DNA from: an uncultured SAR86 cluster bacterium
Lineage (GTDB): Bacteria; Pseudomonadota; Gammaproteobacteria; Magnimaribacterales; D2472
DNA: 64,000 nt
Direction: 5' to 3'
Assembly (NCBI GenBank): GCA_902595065.1
Contig: CACJOM010000001.1
Span: 387,463 to 451,462 of the forward strand
Under the pieces are notes generated by a model. That model was given only the letters and a program-made list of their open reading frames with translations. It ran no database searches and was not told the origin of the DNA. Below, piece after piece: positions 16,840 through 25,269 of this stretch. The stretch's first letter is position 1. The number at the start of each line of letters is the position of its first letter. The position numbers and the translations under genes are program-made.

Positions 16840-16885
16840 ATGGTGCCCAGAGGTGGAATCGAACCACCGACACAAGGATTTTCAG
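16840..16885 (-). repeat. Proximal att copy within tRNA-Phe
   Basis: Perfect 46-bp match to 14339-14384. It supplies the anticodon loop through CCA end of the intact tRNA-Phe, so the integrated element regenerates a functional tRNA. Confidence 0.92.
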
Positions 16886-16916
16886 TCCTTTGCTCTACCG
16901 ACTGAGCTATCTGGGC
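16841..16916 (-). tRNA. tRNA-Phe (GAA)
   Basis: The minus strand gives a 76-nt cloverleaf beginning GCCCAGATAGCTCAG and ending CTGGGCACCA, with encoded CCA. The acceptor stem GCCCAGA pairs with TCTGGGC; the anticodon loop CTGAAAA contains GAA; the T loop has GGTTCGATTCC. A TATAAT lies upstream on the minus strand (plus-strand 16932-16937). The gene is the integration site of the adjacent islet. Confidence 0.98.
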
Positions 16917-17029
16917 AATTAAAGAAAAAGAATTATAACTGAACTGTGCTTAGTGGAGAATAGTTACTAGGAATATAAATATTAATGGATGTATTTCACA
17001 GATTTTTAAATTTACTCTAAACTAAATCA

Positions 17030-17917
17030 ATGGGAATTCAACATGTCAGTCCGGATACAGATATAGATGTGATTCTAGATGTCATTGAGCGTGATGCAGC
17101 GGTCGTCATTGATGATGTGTTAACCAAAAAAGATCTTGATGATATTAAAACTGAGCTGGGCCCATATCTTAAAAATGATATCGAAGGTGATAATGAGTTC
17201 ACTGGATTTCAAACCAAAAGAGTTGGAGCTCTCATGGCAAGATCACCCAAATGCCGTGAATTGGCTCTAGATCCAACAATTAATGCTTTATCAGCGAAGT
17301 TTTTAGAACCTCATTGTGACGGGTATCAACTTCACTTCACATCTGCAATTTCTATCGGACCCAATGAAACACCTCAAATCCTTCATAGAGATCGAGGAGT
17401 ATGGGGTGGGTATGTACCAAGGAAAATAGAAACACAATTTAGTACTGTGTGGGCCATAACGGATTTCACCAAAGAAAATGGTGCTACTCAAGTTGTTCCA
17501 GGCTCGCACAAATGGGATAAAGAGAGAATGCCTCTCGATGAAGAAATTGAAAATGCTGAAATGAAAGCAGGCTCAGTATTTATCTATACTGGATCTGTGA
17601 TGCACGGTGGCGGAGCCAATCAAACATCAGAAAATAGACTCGGTGTTTTTTTGCACTATGCTCCAAATTGGCTGAGACAGGAAGAGAATCAATACCTCTC
17701 CTGCCCTCCCTCGATAGCGAAAGAGCTAGAGCCTGAACTGCGAGATCTGATGGGTTATTCTCAAGGCGGCTATGTTCTAGGCTTCTTTACTGACCCTACA
17801 GATACTGAGGGAAAGTTTGAATCTGTATCACCCAAGAAACTCTTTGGAGAAGATATTGATCGGTTTAAAATTGATTCGTCTGAGGAGCTAGTCAAAAGCT
17901 CGACCAAAAAAAATTAA
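17030..17917 (+). CDS. Phytanoyl-CoA dioxygenase (PhyH) family protein
   Basis: A 295-residue Fe(II)/2-oxoglutarate-dependent oxygenase. The iron triad is visible: H119-x-D121 in ILHRDRG and the distal His192 in MHGGGANQ, with Arg203 (ENRLGV) suited to bind 2-oxoglutarate. The double-stranded beta-helix core includes FSTVWAITDFTKENGATQVVPGSH. Members hydroxylate lipids, small metabolites or antibiotics; the substrate here is unknown. It is followed 24 bp later by a prolyl aminopeptidase-like gene. Confidence 0.92.
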   Translation: MGIQHVSPDTDIDVILDVIERDAAVVIDDVLTKKDLDDIKTELGPYLKNDIEGDNEFTGFQTKRVGALMARSPKCRELALDPTINALSAKFLEPHCDGYQLHFTSAISIGPNETPQILHRDRGVWGGYVPRKIETQFSTVWAITDFTKENGATQVVPGSHKWDKERMPLDEEIENAEMKAGSVFIYTGSVMHGGGANQTSENRLGVFLHYAPNWLRQEENQYLSCPPSIAKELEPELRDLMGYSQGGYVLGFFTDPTDTEGKFESVSPKKLFGEDIDRFKIDSSEELVKSSTKKN

Positions 17918-17947
17918 TATCATTTTACTTAACCAGAATATTTGTCT

Positions 17948-18904
17948 ATGACAGAACAACTAAAACTTTATCCAGCAATTAAACCCTTTGATACTGGTTT
18001 CATGATTGCAGGTGAACATGAAATTTATTATGAGCAATGCGGAAATCCAAATGGAAAGCCAGCTGTTTTTTTGCATGGCGGTCCTGGTGGCGGAGGAAGT
18101 GAATCTGTTAGAGGTTTCTTTAATCCTGAAGCCTATAGGATCATTGTGTTTGATCAAAGGGGGTGCGGCAGAAGCAAACCTCATGCATGTCTAACCAATA
18201 ACACAACCTGGGATCTGGTAGCAGATATTGAATCTTTAAAACAAAAATTAGACATAGATAAGTGGCTGGTTTTTGGAGGTTCGTGGGGAAGCACTCTAGC
18301 ACTAGCTTACGCTCAAACTCATCCAGATTCAGTCAGCGAAATGATCCTTCGTGGAATTTTCATGTTAAGAAAAAAAGAATTGAATTGGTTTTATCAAGAT
18401 GGAACTAGCAATATATTTCCTGATGCATGGGAGAAATTTATTGAACCTATTGATAAAACTAATAGAGGTGACTTGATATCAGCATATTATGAAATATTTA
18501 ATGGCGATGATGAGGATAAAAAACTAGAAGCAGCTATTGCATGGTCAAGGTGGGAGGGGTCTACTGTTAATTTAAGCTACAGTCCTGAAATGGTAGATAG
18601 CTTTTCTGATCCTGAGTTTGCTCTTGCGTTTGCGCTGATTGAAAATCATTATTTTATCAATAAAGGTTTTCTATCACATGAGCAACAACTCATTGACAAT
18701 ATAGATATCATAAGAAATATCCCCGCTACTATTATTCAAGGAAGATATGATGTTTGCACTCCCGTAGCAACTGCATGGGAGCTTCACAAAAACTGGCCAG
18801 AAGCAGAATTCATTATCACGCCTTTTTCAGGTCATAGTGCATTTGAAAAAGAAATTACACATGAACTTATTTTGGCTACTAATAAATATGCTGATGTGAG
18901 TTAA
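17948..18904 (+). CDS. pip: Proline iminopeptidase
   Basis: An alpha/beta hydrolase of about 318 residues that removes N-terminal proline from peptides. It has the oxyanion motif HGGPGGGG, FDQRGCGRSKPHACLTNNTT, the nucleophile elbow GGSWGSTLAL, the acid in GRYDVCTP and the catalytic His in SGHSAFE. All are diagnostic for S33 prolyl aminopeptidase. The ATG at 17948 is preferred to the TTG at 17942 given above it in frame. Length fits the family (~310-320). Confidence 0.94.
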   Translation: MTEQLKLYPAIKPFDTGFMIAGEHEIYYEQCGNPNGKPAVFLHGGPGGGGSESVRGFFNPEAYRIIVFDQRGCGRSKPHACLTNNTTWDLVADIESLKQKLDIDKWLVFGGSWGSTLALAYAQTHPDSVSEMILRGIFMLRKKELNWFYQDGTSNIFPDAWEKFIEPIDKTNRGDLISAYYEIFNGDDEDKKLEAAIAWSRWEGSTVNLSYSPEMVDSFSDPEFALAFALIENHYFINKGFLSHEQQLIDNIDIIRNIPATIIQGRYDVCTPVATAWELHKNWPEAEFIITPFSGHSAFEKEITHELILATNKYADVS

Positions 18905-18913
18905 TAATGAAGC

Positions 18914-20098
18914 TCATGGCCCCTTTCCAGAATTTATAACTCTTAGATCTCCGAAAGATAAATAAGTCTGCATTTCATCATGAGCATCATAATCATGAAT
19001 TCTTCGTAAATCGTTTCCCGGAATATTTGTATATTTCATTACAGCATTTCTTGCTAAAACTAATAATGAGTTCTTCATATGATAGATTTTGCCTTGAATC
19101 ATTGAAAGTTTTTGTATTTTTTTGGTTCGTTTGTTCCTTACAAAATCATATGCTTCTTGCGCATCTGCAAAATTATTTACATGCTTTCTACAAGCCATCG
19201 CAAATGAATAAGCATCCTCAATTGCCATACAAGCTCCTTGGCCCAAGAATGGAACCATGGGATGGGCTGAATCACCAACCAGAGTGATATTTTTACAAAT
19301 CATGGATTGTAAAGGTGGTCGAATATAGATGCCCCATTTATATAGGGGCATCGAATCTGCAATTACTGGAAATATCTTTGAGTCATAAAGAAAAAAATCA
19401 TCTAACAAATCTTTAATAGAGCCCTCTTCTTTCCATGATTCTTTAAATTGAAAATCTTCTTTTCTAACTGCAACAAAACTTACGTCTCCTGTTTTGTTGA
19501 TTGGGTAGCTAACAATATGACTATCAGGACCAAGTGCAAAATGAATTTTTTGAAGGTTAGATTTGCCTATACCTCTCCAGGCACTGTAGCCACTATATTT
19601 GGGATCTTGATTAGCCGAAAAAGAAGTATCTCGTATTGAGGATCTTATGCCATCGCATGCGGCTAAGTGCTTGAAAGTATATTTTTCTTTATTAGCAAAT
19701 GTAGCTTCGCGTTTTACTGGATCAAAACTATCAAAGGTATAACCATGATGAATTTCTCCACCTAGATTTAGGTATTTGGAATAGAGAAGTGTCATCAATG
19801 TTTGCCGACGTGTTGTCAAAACCTCTGGTGTTTGAAATGAGGATATTTCGTTTTGTGGCCCTTGAATTGAGGCTGCTGAATGAATGAATGATTGATCCTT
19901 AAGGTCATTATAAATATCTAATCTATCTAACAAACGCAATGCATTCATAGAAAGACTGATAGCAGCGCCATGCGAAGTTTCTTCTGGCATCTTTTCAAAA
20001 ATAACTGTTGGAATATCTTCTTTTAAAAGAGCACATCCAAGCGTAAGGCCTGCTATTCCTCCTCCTATTATCCCAATGTGACCAGAATAGTCTTTCAT
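18914..20098 (-). CDS. FAD-dependent monooxygenase, PHBH-like
   Basis: A 394-residue group A flavoprotein hydroxylase: the FAD-binding GGGIAGLTLG near residues 12-21, a DG motif region (AACDGIRSSIR near 157-167), and the second FAD motif GDSAHPMVPFLGQGACMAIE near 283-302. Such enzymes use NAD(P)H and O2 to hydroxylate aromatic or isoprenoid-quinone-like rings. UbiH-type roles cannot be excluded, but lack of UbiH hallmarks and its accessory context favour a catabolic or tailoring role. It is divergent from the MDR gene at 20210. Confidence 0.88.
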   Translation of the reverse strand: MKDYSGHIGIIGGGIAGLTLGCALLKEDIPTVIFEKMPEETSHGAAISLSMNALRLLDRLDIYNDLKDQSFIHSAASIQGPQNEISSFQTPEVLTTRRQTLMTLLYSKYLNLGGEIHHGYTFDSFDPVKREATFANKEKYTFKHLAACDGIRSSIRDTSFSANQDPKYSGYSAWRGIGKSNLQKIHFALGPDSHIVSYPINKTGDVSFVAVRKEDFQFKESWKEEGSIKDLLDDFFLYDSKIFPVIADSMPLYKWGIYIRPPLQSMICKNITLVGDSAHPMVPFLGQGACMAIEDAYSFAMACRKHVNNFADAQEAYDFVRNKRTKKIQKLSMIQGKIYHMKNSLLVLARNAVMKYTNIPGNDLRRIHDYDAHDEMQTYLSFGDLRVINSGKGP

Positions 20099-20135
20099 TT
20101 AATTTTTACCCATTCATTTTTTTGCATTCTATTTC

Positions 20136-20166
20136 TTGACTTCAAGTATGCTCTAAGTTGTATAGT
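20136..20166 (+). promoter_or_regulatory. MerR-type promoter with 19-bp spacer, upstream of the MDR gene
   Basis: TTGACT (20136-20141) and TATAGT (20161-20166) are 19 bp apart, and the spacer contains a near dyad, ACTTCAAG-TATG-CTCTAAGT (6 of 8 arm bases symmetric). An over-long spacer filled by an 8-4-8 dyad is the hallmark of promoters twisted into activity by MerR-family regulators. The alternative is an ordinary weak promoter. No merR-like gene is nearby. Confidence 0.45.
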
Positions 20167-20209
20167 TCAATACACATATTACTATTTAATGTATTAATAA
20201 GGAGATGAA

Positions 20210-21322
20210 ATGAGTTCAAATAAACAAATTACTTCTACGGTTACTGATGAAGGAAAACTAGAAATTGCTATCACTGAATCTGATCGTCCAATTCCAGGCG
20301 ATGATGAGGTGCTAATTCAAGTAGAAGCGACTCCCATTAACCCATCTGATCTGGGTTTATTGATTGGACCAGGTGATATCAATACACTCAAGGCTGAAAA
20401 CTCAAAAATTATCATGGATGTTCCAGAGGCCATTATGGGCGCCATGAAACCGAGACTTAATAAACCAATGCCAGTTGGAAATGAGGGCTCTGGAGTTGTT
20501 ATCGAGGCTGGAGCCAATGCACAAGAATTACTTGGTAAGGTGGTAAGTGTTGTTGGGGGTGGAATGTATTCTCAATATAGATGCCTTCCTGCAGCTAGCT
20601 GCATGGTTATGAATGAGGGAACCAAGCCAAAAGATTGTGCATCAAGCTTTGTAAATCCGTTAACTGCTCTTGCCATGGTTGAGACAATGAAAATGGAAGG
20701 ACATACAGCTATTATTCATACAGCTGCTGCCTCAAATTTAGGTCAAATGCTTGTAAAAATATGTTTGGATGATGGGGTGCAGCTTATTAACATTGTTCGA
20801 AAACAAGAGCATGTTGATTTATTAAAATCTATAGGCGCGCAGTTTGTATGCAATTCGTCAGATGATGATTTTATGGAACAACTAACCTCAGCCATCACTG
20901 AAACAAAAGCTACTCTTGCATTTGATGCTACTGGTGGTGGTAAATTAGCTGGGAAAATTCTTGCTTGTATGGAAGTTGCAGCTAGAAAAAATGCGACCGA
21001 ATACAGTCCCTATGGATCCACGGATCATAAGCAAGTTTATATCTATGGAGCTCTAAATCAATCAGGCATTACATTGCCAAATAATAGAAGCTTTGGCATG
21101 TATTGGAGCATAGGTGGATTTTTATTAACACCGTTCTTAGGCAAGGTTGGATTTGAAAAAGTGGGTGAACTACAAACTCGCGTTGCAAATGAAATTAAAA
21201 CTACATTTGCAAGCAACTATACTAAAGAAGTCTCTCTTGAAGAGGCATTAACTCTTGAATCCTTGATGGTATATGCAAAACAAGCCACTGGAGAAAAGTT
21301 TTTAATCAACCCTAACGGTTAA
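20210..21322 (+). CDS. Zinc-free medium-chain dehydrogenase/quinone oxidoreductase-like protein
   Basis: The 370-residue protein has the MDR two-domain plan: a GroES-like N-terminal domain (PGDDEVLIQVEATPINPSDLG, then VGNEGSGVVIEAG near 92-104) and a Rossmann domain starting around HTAAASNLGQMLVKIC. The catalytic zinc Cys/His set of alcohol dehydrogenases is not evident, so it is closer to quinone/enoyl reductases. Substrate is unknown. A strong AAGGAG ribosome site precedes the ATG and a terminator follows the gene. Confidence 0.85.
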   Translation: MSSNKQITSTVTDEGKLEIAITESDRPIPGDDEVLIQVEATPINPSDLGLLIGPGDINTLKAENSKIIMDVPEAIMGAMKPRLNKPMPVGNEGSGVVIEAGANAQELLGKVVSVVGGGMYSQYRCLPAASCMVMNEGTKPKDCASSFVNPLTALAMVETMKMEGHTAIIHTAAASNLGQMLVKICLDDGVQLINIVRKQEHVDLLKSIGAQFVCNSSDDDFMEQLTSAITETKATLAFDATGGGKLAGKILACMEVAARKNATEYSPYGSTDHKQVYIYGALNQSGITLPNNRSFGMYWSIGGFLLTPFLGKVGFEKVGELQTRVANEIKTTFASNYTKEVSLEEALTLESLMVYAKQATGEKFLINPNG

Positions 21323-21339
21323 TATTAATTGCGTCTAAT

Positions 21340-21370
21340 AAAATAGGGGGGCTACAGCCCCCTATTTTTT
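21340..21370 (+). terminator. Rho-independent terminator
   Basis: AAATAGGGGG pairs with CCCCCTATTT around a short GCTACAG loop region, followed by a T run. It ends the MDR transcript, and its near symmetry would also serve the convergent MAPEG gene. Confidence 0.88.
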
Positions 21371-21385
21371 AAAATTAAAGTTATT

Positions 21386-21757
21386 CTAAATTAATGCCAG
21401 TGCCATCATCACCAAGCAAACAATTGAACCAAGCCATAATAATGTTCTGATTCTTGCAAAACCAGCAATGTAAGTAACTACATGTCCTACTCTAAATGCA
21501 AGCCACCAACATGCCAGTTCAGTTATATCAACAGATAGCTGCATAGACAAAAGAGCCAGTGCCAAAAATATTGGTAAAGTTTCTTGTAAATTTGTGTTTG
21601 CTCTCATGGCTCTCCCAGCCATGATTGTTAACTCATGAGGCATAGGCTCATCTCTGTTAGAGCCCAGCCAGGGAAAATTCTTCATATTGAAAGACGCTGG
21701 GATGAGCCAGGTTTGCAACAAAGCAAGCAACAAAGAAGCAATAATATAAGTCGTCAT
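21386..21757 (-). CDS. MAPEG-family membrane protein
   Basis: A 123-residue protein with about four membrane helices and the MAPEG features: RAMRANTNLQETLPIFLALAL in the loop/helix 2 region with conserved Arg and Asn-x-x-Glu, and a helix-3 RVGHVVTYIAG. Eukaryotic relatives are glutathione S-transferases; bacterial members are mostly uncharacterised and may act in glutathione-dependent detoxification. It lies 31 bp downstream of the PhzF-like gene on the same strand. Confidence 0.88.
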   Translation of the reverse strand: MTTYIIASLLLALLQTWLIPASFNMKNFPWLGSNRDEPMPHELTIMAGRAMRANTNLQETLPIFLALALLSMQLSVDITELACWWLAFRVGHVVTYIAGFARIRTLLWLGSIVCLVMMALALI

Positions 21758-21788
21758 AAATATTCTCCAAAATTATTAAAGTTAGAGT

Positions 21789-22577
21789 TTAAACGATTGA
21801 AATTACCCCTTCAAAATAAATTACACTCTCTCCTGAAATCAAAACTCTTTCCTTAACTAGACTACAACAAAGTTTACCGCCTCGTTTAGAGAGTTGATGT
21901 GCATCAAGTTCATTTTTGTTTAATTGATTAGCCCAATAAGGGGTCAACATAGTATGCGCTGATCCTGTGACGGGATCCTCTTCAATGCCCGCTTCTGGAT
22001 AAAAACATCTAGAAACAAAATCTACCTCATCTCCTGGAGCAGAAATTACAAGGCCTCTAGCATCAACTTTTTTAAGAAGAGGAAATTTAGGCTGTATTTT
22101 TTCAATTTGCTGCTGATTTTTAAACACTGCTAAATAGTCATCTTTGCCTCTAAGCAACTTTATTGGCTCAATGTCTAATATTTCAGAAAATAAAGGTTTC
22201 GATTCGACTTCAATTGGATAATCAGCAGGAAAGTTTAAACAGAGTCCCTGGTCAACTTTCCTAATTTTTAGACTTCCACTTTTAGAATCGAAATTAATTT
22301 CCTCTCCAACAAGACTCGGATAATAATCAAAAAGTATCCGCGCGCTCGCTAAAGTAGCATGACCGCAGAGATCAACTTCAATTGATGGCGTAAACCATCT
22401 TATAGAAATAGGATTTTCGTGGATACTTACAAATGCTGTTTCAGATAAATTATTCTCTGAGGCTATTGATTGCATAATATGATCATTGAGGTGTGACTCC
22501 AGAATGACAACTGCAGCAGGGTTGCCCAAAAATAATTTATTGGTGAAAGCATCAACTTGATACATTTTTAATTTCAT
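21789..22577 (-). CDS. PhzF-family isomerase-like protein
   Basis: A 262-residue protein of the PhzF/YddE fold related to diaminopimelate epimerase. It starts with YQVDAFTNKLFLGNPAAVVIL, has the catalytic Glu in NNLSETAFV near residue 45, and DLCGHATLASA, PEAGIEEDPVTGSAH near its end, all typical. There is no phenazine cluster here, so a housekeeping or detoxification isomerase role is more likely than phenazine synthesis. Confidence 0.92.
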   Translation of the reverse strand: MKLKMYQVDAFTNKLFLGNPAAVVILESHLNDHIMQSIASENNLSETAFVSIHENPISIRWFTPSIEVDLCGHATLASARILFDYYPSLVGEEINFDSKSGSLKIRKVDQGLCLNFPADYPIEVESKPLFSEILDIEPIKLLRGKDDYLAVFKNQQQIEKIQPKFPLLKKVDARGLVISAPGDEVDFVSRCFYPEAGIEEDPVTGSAHTMLTPYWANQLNKNELDAHQLSKRGGKLCCSLVKERVLISGESVIYFEGVISIV

Positions 22578-22632
22578 AAAGTTATTTTACCTAAGAGAGC
22601 TTTCAAGGCTAGAATGAGTTAAAAGGAGCAGT

Positions 22633-24057
22633 TTGAGCCCAGATAAACTAACAGTCAAAACAAAATTAGCTTTTGGGGTAGGAGCCACTGGTGAAGGTGC
22701 AACAAATTGGATCTTTGCTGGCCTAACATTCTTTTTTTACAATCAAGTGCTTGGTCTTTCAGGCTCACTGACAGGCTTAGCAGTATTAATTGCTATAATT
22801 TTCGATGCAATTTCTGATCCTATAATGGGATCTATTTCAGATAGGTTTATATCAAAACTTGGCCGAAGGCACCCATTTATGTTTGCGGCCCCTTTTCCAA
22901 CAGTCATAGCAATCTATCTAATGTTTTTCCCACCGGTGGGGCTGTCTGAGTATGGCCTCTTTGGATGGTTAATTTTCTCTACTATCCTGCTTAGACTTAG
23001 TATTACCTTATTTGCTGTTCCACACTTAGCTTTAGGAGCAGAGCTATCTGACGATTACTTTGAACGAAGTAGAGTTATGAGCTACAACAACCTCTTTGGA
23101 TATATGGGTGTCATTATCATGCACATTTTTGTATGGTTTTTAATTTTTCCATATTTCTCAGCTGAAAAAATTGGACAGCTTTATCAAGAATCTTATACTC
23201 CAATAGCAATTTTTAGCATGGTACTAATTTCACTATGCATTCTTTCTTCAGCCTATTTTACAAAAGATCAAATACCTTACTTAAAGCAGCCTGCTAAAAA
23301 TGAATCTCACATTAAAATAATAGATTTATTTAAAGATATTCTCGGGGCTATCAGTAACAGAAACTATGCTCGACTGCTTGTTGGCATGTTTTTTCTATCC
23401 ATGCTTATAGGAACTCATGAAACTCTTGGAATTTATATGGGAACCTTCTTTTGGGAATTATCTCCAATTCAAATTGGATGGCTAATCATTAATAACATCA
23501 TTGGTTATACCTTTGGATTCATCCTCACAGCAAAACTTCATCAAAGATTTGATAAACCTATTGTAATCGTGGCCACAGTTCTGGGTCTAACTATTTTCTG
23601 GTCAGCCTCTGCTAATATTGCCTTACTAGGCTTCGCCCCTGAGAGAGGTTCATGGGGATTAGTACTGATGATTATTGGCTTAGGATCTATTGCGTCTGCA
23701 TGTGGCTCTATTTTGCATATTAGTGTGATGTCAGCATTAGCAGATATAGCAGATGAACATGAGCTCAATACTGGCATTAGGCAAGAAGGAGTTTTCTATG
23801 CAGCTAGAGCATTCTTCAGCAAGACATCAAATGGCATTGGCCATGTTATAGCTGGTGTTGCGCTTGATTTTATTGCTTTTCCTGAGAATGCGGTACCTGG
23901 AGAGATACCTGAAGAAACAATCTTTAATTTGGGACTAATTGACGGTCCCTTTGCAATGATTTGGGGGCTAATTGCTGTTTTCTTTTATGCTAGATATCAA
24001 ATTACAAAAGAGTCTCACTCAAAAATTAAGGAACGGCTTGCAATAAAAAACTCTTAA
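22633..24057 (+). CDS. MFS transporter of the GPH (glycoside-pentoside-hexuronide:cation symporter) type
   Basis: The 474-residue protein has about 12 membrane helices and the GPH pattern: FGVGATGEGATNWIFAGLTFFFYN at the N-terminus, then DAISDPIMGSISDRF followed by GRRHPFMFAAP. GPH carriers import sugars or sugar acids with Na+ or H+; in marine bacteria many have other substrates. Translation starts at TTG 22633, after an AAGGAG site at 22623. Its stop overlaps that of the convergent 74-residue gene as TTAA. Confidence 0.88.
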   Translation: MSPDKLTVKTKLAFGVGATGEGATNWIFAGLTFFFYNQVLGLSGSLTGLAVLIAIIFDAISDPIMGSISDRFISKLGRRHPFMFAAPFPTVIAIYLMFFPPVGLSEYGLFGWLIFSTILLRLSITLFAVPHLALGAELSDDYFERSRVMSYNNLFGYMGVIIMHIFVWFLIFPYFSAEKIGQLYQESYTPIAIFSMVLISLCILSSAYFTKDQIPYLKQPAKNESHIKIIDLFKDILGAISNRNYARLLVGMFFLSMLIGTHETLGIYMGTFFWELSPIQIGWLIINNIIGYTFGFILTAKLHQRFDKPIVIVATVLGLTIFWSASANIALLGFAPERGSWGLVLMIIGLGSIASACGSILHISVMSALADIADEHELNTGIRQEGVFYAARAFFSKTSNGIGHVIAGVALDFIAFPENAVPGEIPEETIFNLGLIDGPFAMIWGLIAVFFYARYQITKESHSKIKERLAIKNS

Positions 24058-24278
24058 AACTTACCTCTCGTAAACCTCATGCGAATTGAATAAACTCTGA
24101 TCAGTGCTACAAGGGTAAGAACAGCCTGAGTAAAAATAGAAATTAATAACGTATTAGTCCAACTCCAATTATCTATGGTGAGCCAAAGTAAAAAAGTTTG
24201 AAGAGGAAAGTTAATAACCATCCCCATCATCACAACAATAACGCTTTCTCTAAAGGCGGTTTTTTCAGTTTTATTCAT
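24054..24278 (-). CDS. Small two-helix membrane protein of unknown function
   Basis: A 74-residue protein with two predicted membrane helices (about 11-33 and 40-62) and a basic C-terminus RVYSIRMRFTRGKF. The ending resembles small phage and plasmid membrane proteins that close with an R-x-Y-x-x-R-x-x-F motif. Function is not known. It lies just upstream of the sulfotransferase-like gene on the same strand, with 20 bp between. Confidence 0.65.
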   Translation of the reverse strand: MNKTEKTAFRESVIVVMMGMVINFPLQTFLLWLTIDNWSWTNTLLISIFTQAVLTLVALIRVYSIRMRFTRGKF

Positions 24279-24298
24279 ACTATTCTCTTTAAAAATAT

Positions 24299-24925
24299 TT
24301 ATAAAAAATCATATCCTATCTTGCTCATAATTGATTTGGATAGATAAGAATTTATAAATTTTTTTTCTAATTCTGAAAGCTCTGGAACAGCGAGTGAGGA
24401 ATCAACACTTTTATTCTGCTCTATCCCTCTTCCAGTTATATATCCAGTTAATTCAACAAATTGAGTTGAAGGTTGTCCTAGGATTTTAGCTATTGATGCA
24501 TGAATGCTTGCCTGATCTAATCTAAAGTCCTCAATACGAATATTCAAGCTATGTTTGACCTCTCTAGACATTCTCAAATAGCTCTCATTTTTTTGATTCC
24601 ACATGCAAATAGAGTTTTCATAGTCTTCGATAGAAAACTTTAGGAACTCTTCAAAGGGTCTGTCATTGATTTTTAGATAGTGATGATAATATGGCTCTTT
24701 ATACATCGATCTAAGCCAAGTATAAGGATTTCTGTAAAGGAATATAAATAAAGTATTTGTTGTATTGTGGTTAATCCACTCAGATTTCTTTGGAGCAAGC
24801 CTATGCTTCCAGCCTAAATAATCATAATACTTTGGTGTAAGATCAAAATTTTCTCTTACAAACAGACTGATAGCATTTGTACCAGTATGTCGTTCGCCGA
24901 AAATTTTAATTGAATCAATTTTCAA
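24299..24925 (-). CDS. Sulfotransferase-like P-loop protein
   Basis: A 208-residue protein beginning KIFGERHTGTNAISLFV, a variant of the 5'-phosphosulfate-binding loop seen in marine sulfotransferase-family proteins, followed by FIFLYRNPYTWLRSMYKEP, corresponding to the 3'-phosphate RxP..S motif of PAPS-dependent sulfotransferases. The acceptor is unknown; surface glycans are likely targets in such organisms. It starts at a TTG that overlaps the ybjQ stop by 11 bp, so expression is probably coupled. Confidence 0.7.
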   Translation of the reverse strand: MKIDSIKIFGERHTGTNAISLFVRENFDLTPKYYDYLGWKHRLAPKKSEWINHNTTNTLFIFLYRNPYTWLRSMYKEPYYHHYLKINDRPFEEFLKFSIEDYENSICMWNQKNESYLRMSREVKHSLNIRIEDFRLDQASIHASIAKILGQPSTQFVELTGYITGRGIEQNKSVDSSLAVPELSELEKKFINSYLSKSIMSKIGYDFL

Positions 24926-25232
24926 ATTCTACTGCCGTCCCATATGCAATAACCTCTGAGGCAGCAGCTGCAATAGTTGATGTTTCATAACGAAAATTTA
25001 CTACTGCATCTGCGCCCATCTCTTCAGCATTCGCTACCATCCTCTCCATGGCCTCTTTCCTAGCTTGTGCTAGAAGAATGGAATAGCTTTTAAGCTCTCC
25101 TCCGACAACATTTTTTAGAGTTGCTAATATATCGGTTCCAATATGTCTCGCCCTTACAGTGCTTCCCATGACAATTCCTAGATAAGATTTAATTTGCTTA
25201 CCCTCGATAGACTGAGTACTAGTTACTAGCAT
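24915..25232 (-). CDS. ybjQ: YbjQ-family (UPF0145) protein
   Basis: A 105-residue protein with the UPF0145 pattern: MLVTSTQSIEGKQIKSYLGIVMGSTVRARHIG, ALARKEAME-type helix (AQARKEAMERMVANAEEMGADAVVNFRYET), and a C-terminal EVIAYGTAVEFE strand. Members form pentameric rings; the annotated 'heavy-metal-binding' role is weakly supported. The ATG at 25232 was chosen over an upstream TTG because it matches the family's usual start. Confidence 0.92.
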   Translation of the reverse strand: MLVTSTQSIEGKQIKSYLGIVMGSTVRARHIGTDILATLKNVVGGELKSYSILLAQARKEAMERMVANAEEMGADAVVNFRYETSTIAAAASEVIAYGTAVEFEN

Positions 25233-25269
25233 TGTTTGCTCCAAAATTTGATATGATTAAATTAGTTAT

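Larger units (their letters stand above)
14339..16885. mobile_element. 2.5-kb integrase-less genomic islet in tRNA-Phe
   Basis: The segment is bounded by a perfect 46-bp direct repeat: the right copy is part of the intact tRNA-Phe gene, the left copy is an isolated tRNA 3' fragment. Geometry is that of site-specific integration: the islet lies on the 3' side of the tRNA and the crossover region begins at the anticodon loop. Inside are only a 56-residue ORF (minus), a 709-residue ORF (plus) and a tandem 12-bp repeat near the distal end. No recombinase is visible. It resembles a cis-mobilizable (attL/attR-flanked) element or a deletion remnant. Confidence 0.85.

Noticed and set aside
14385-16840. 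Remnant integrase or transposase in the islet
   Set aside because: Both strands were read; apart from the 709- and 56-residue frames no recombinase motif or fragment was recognised.
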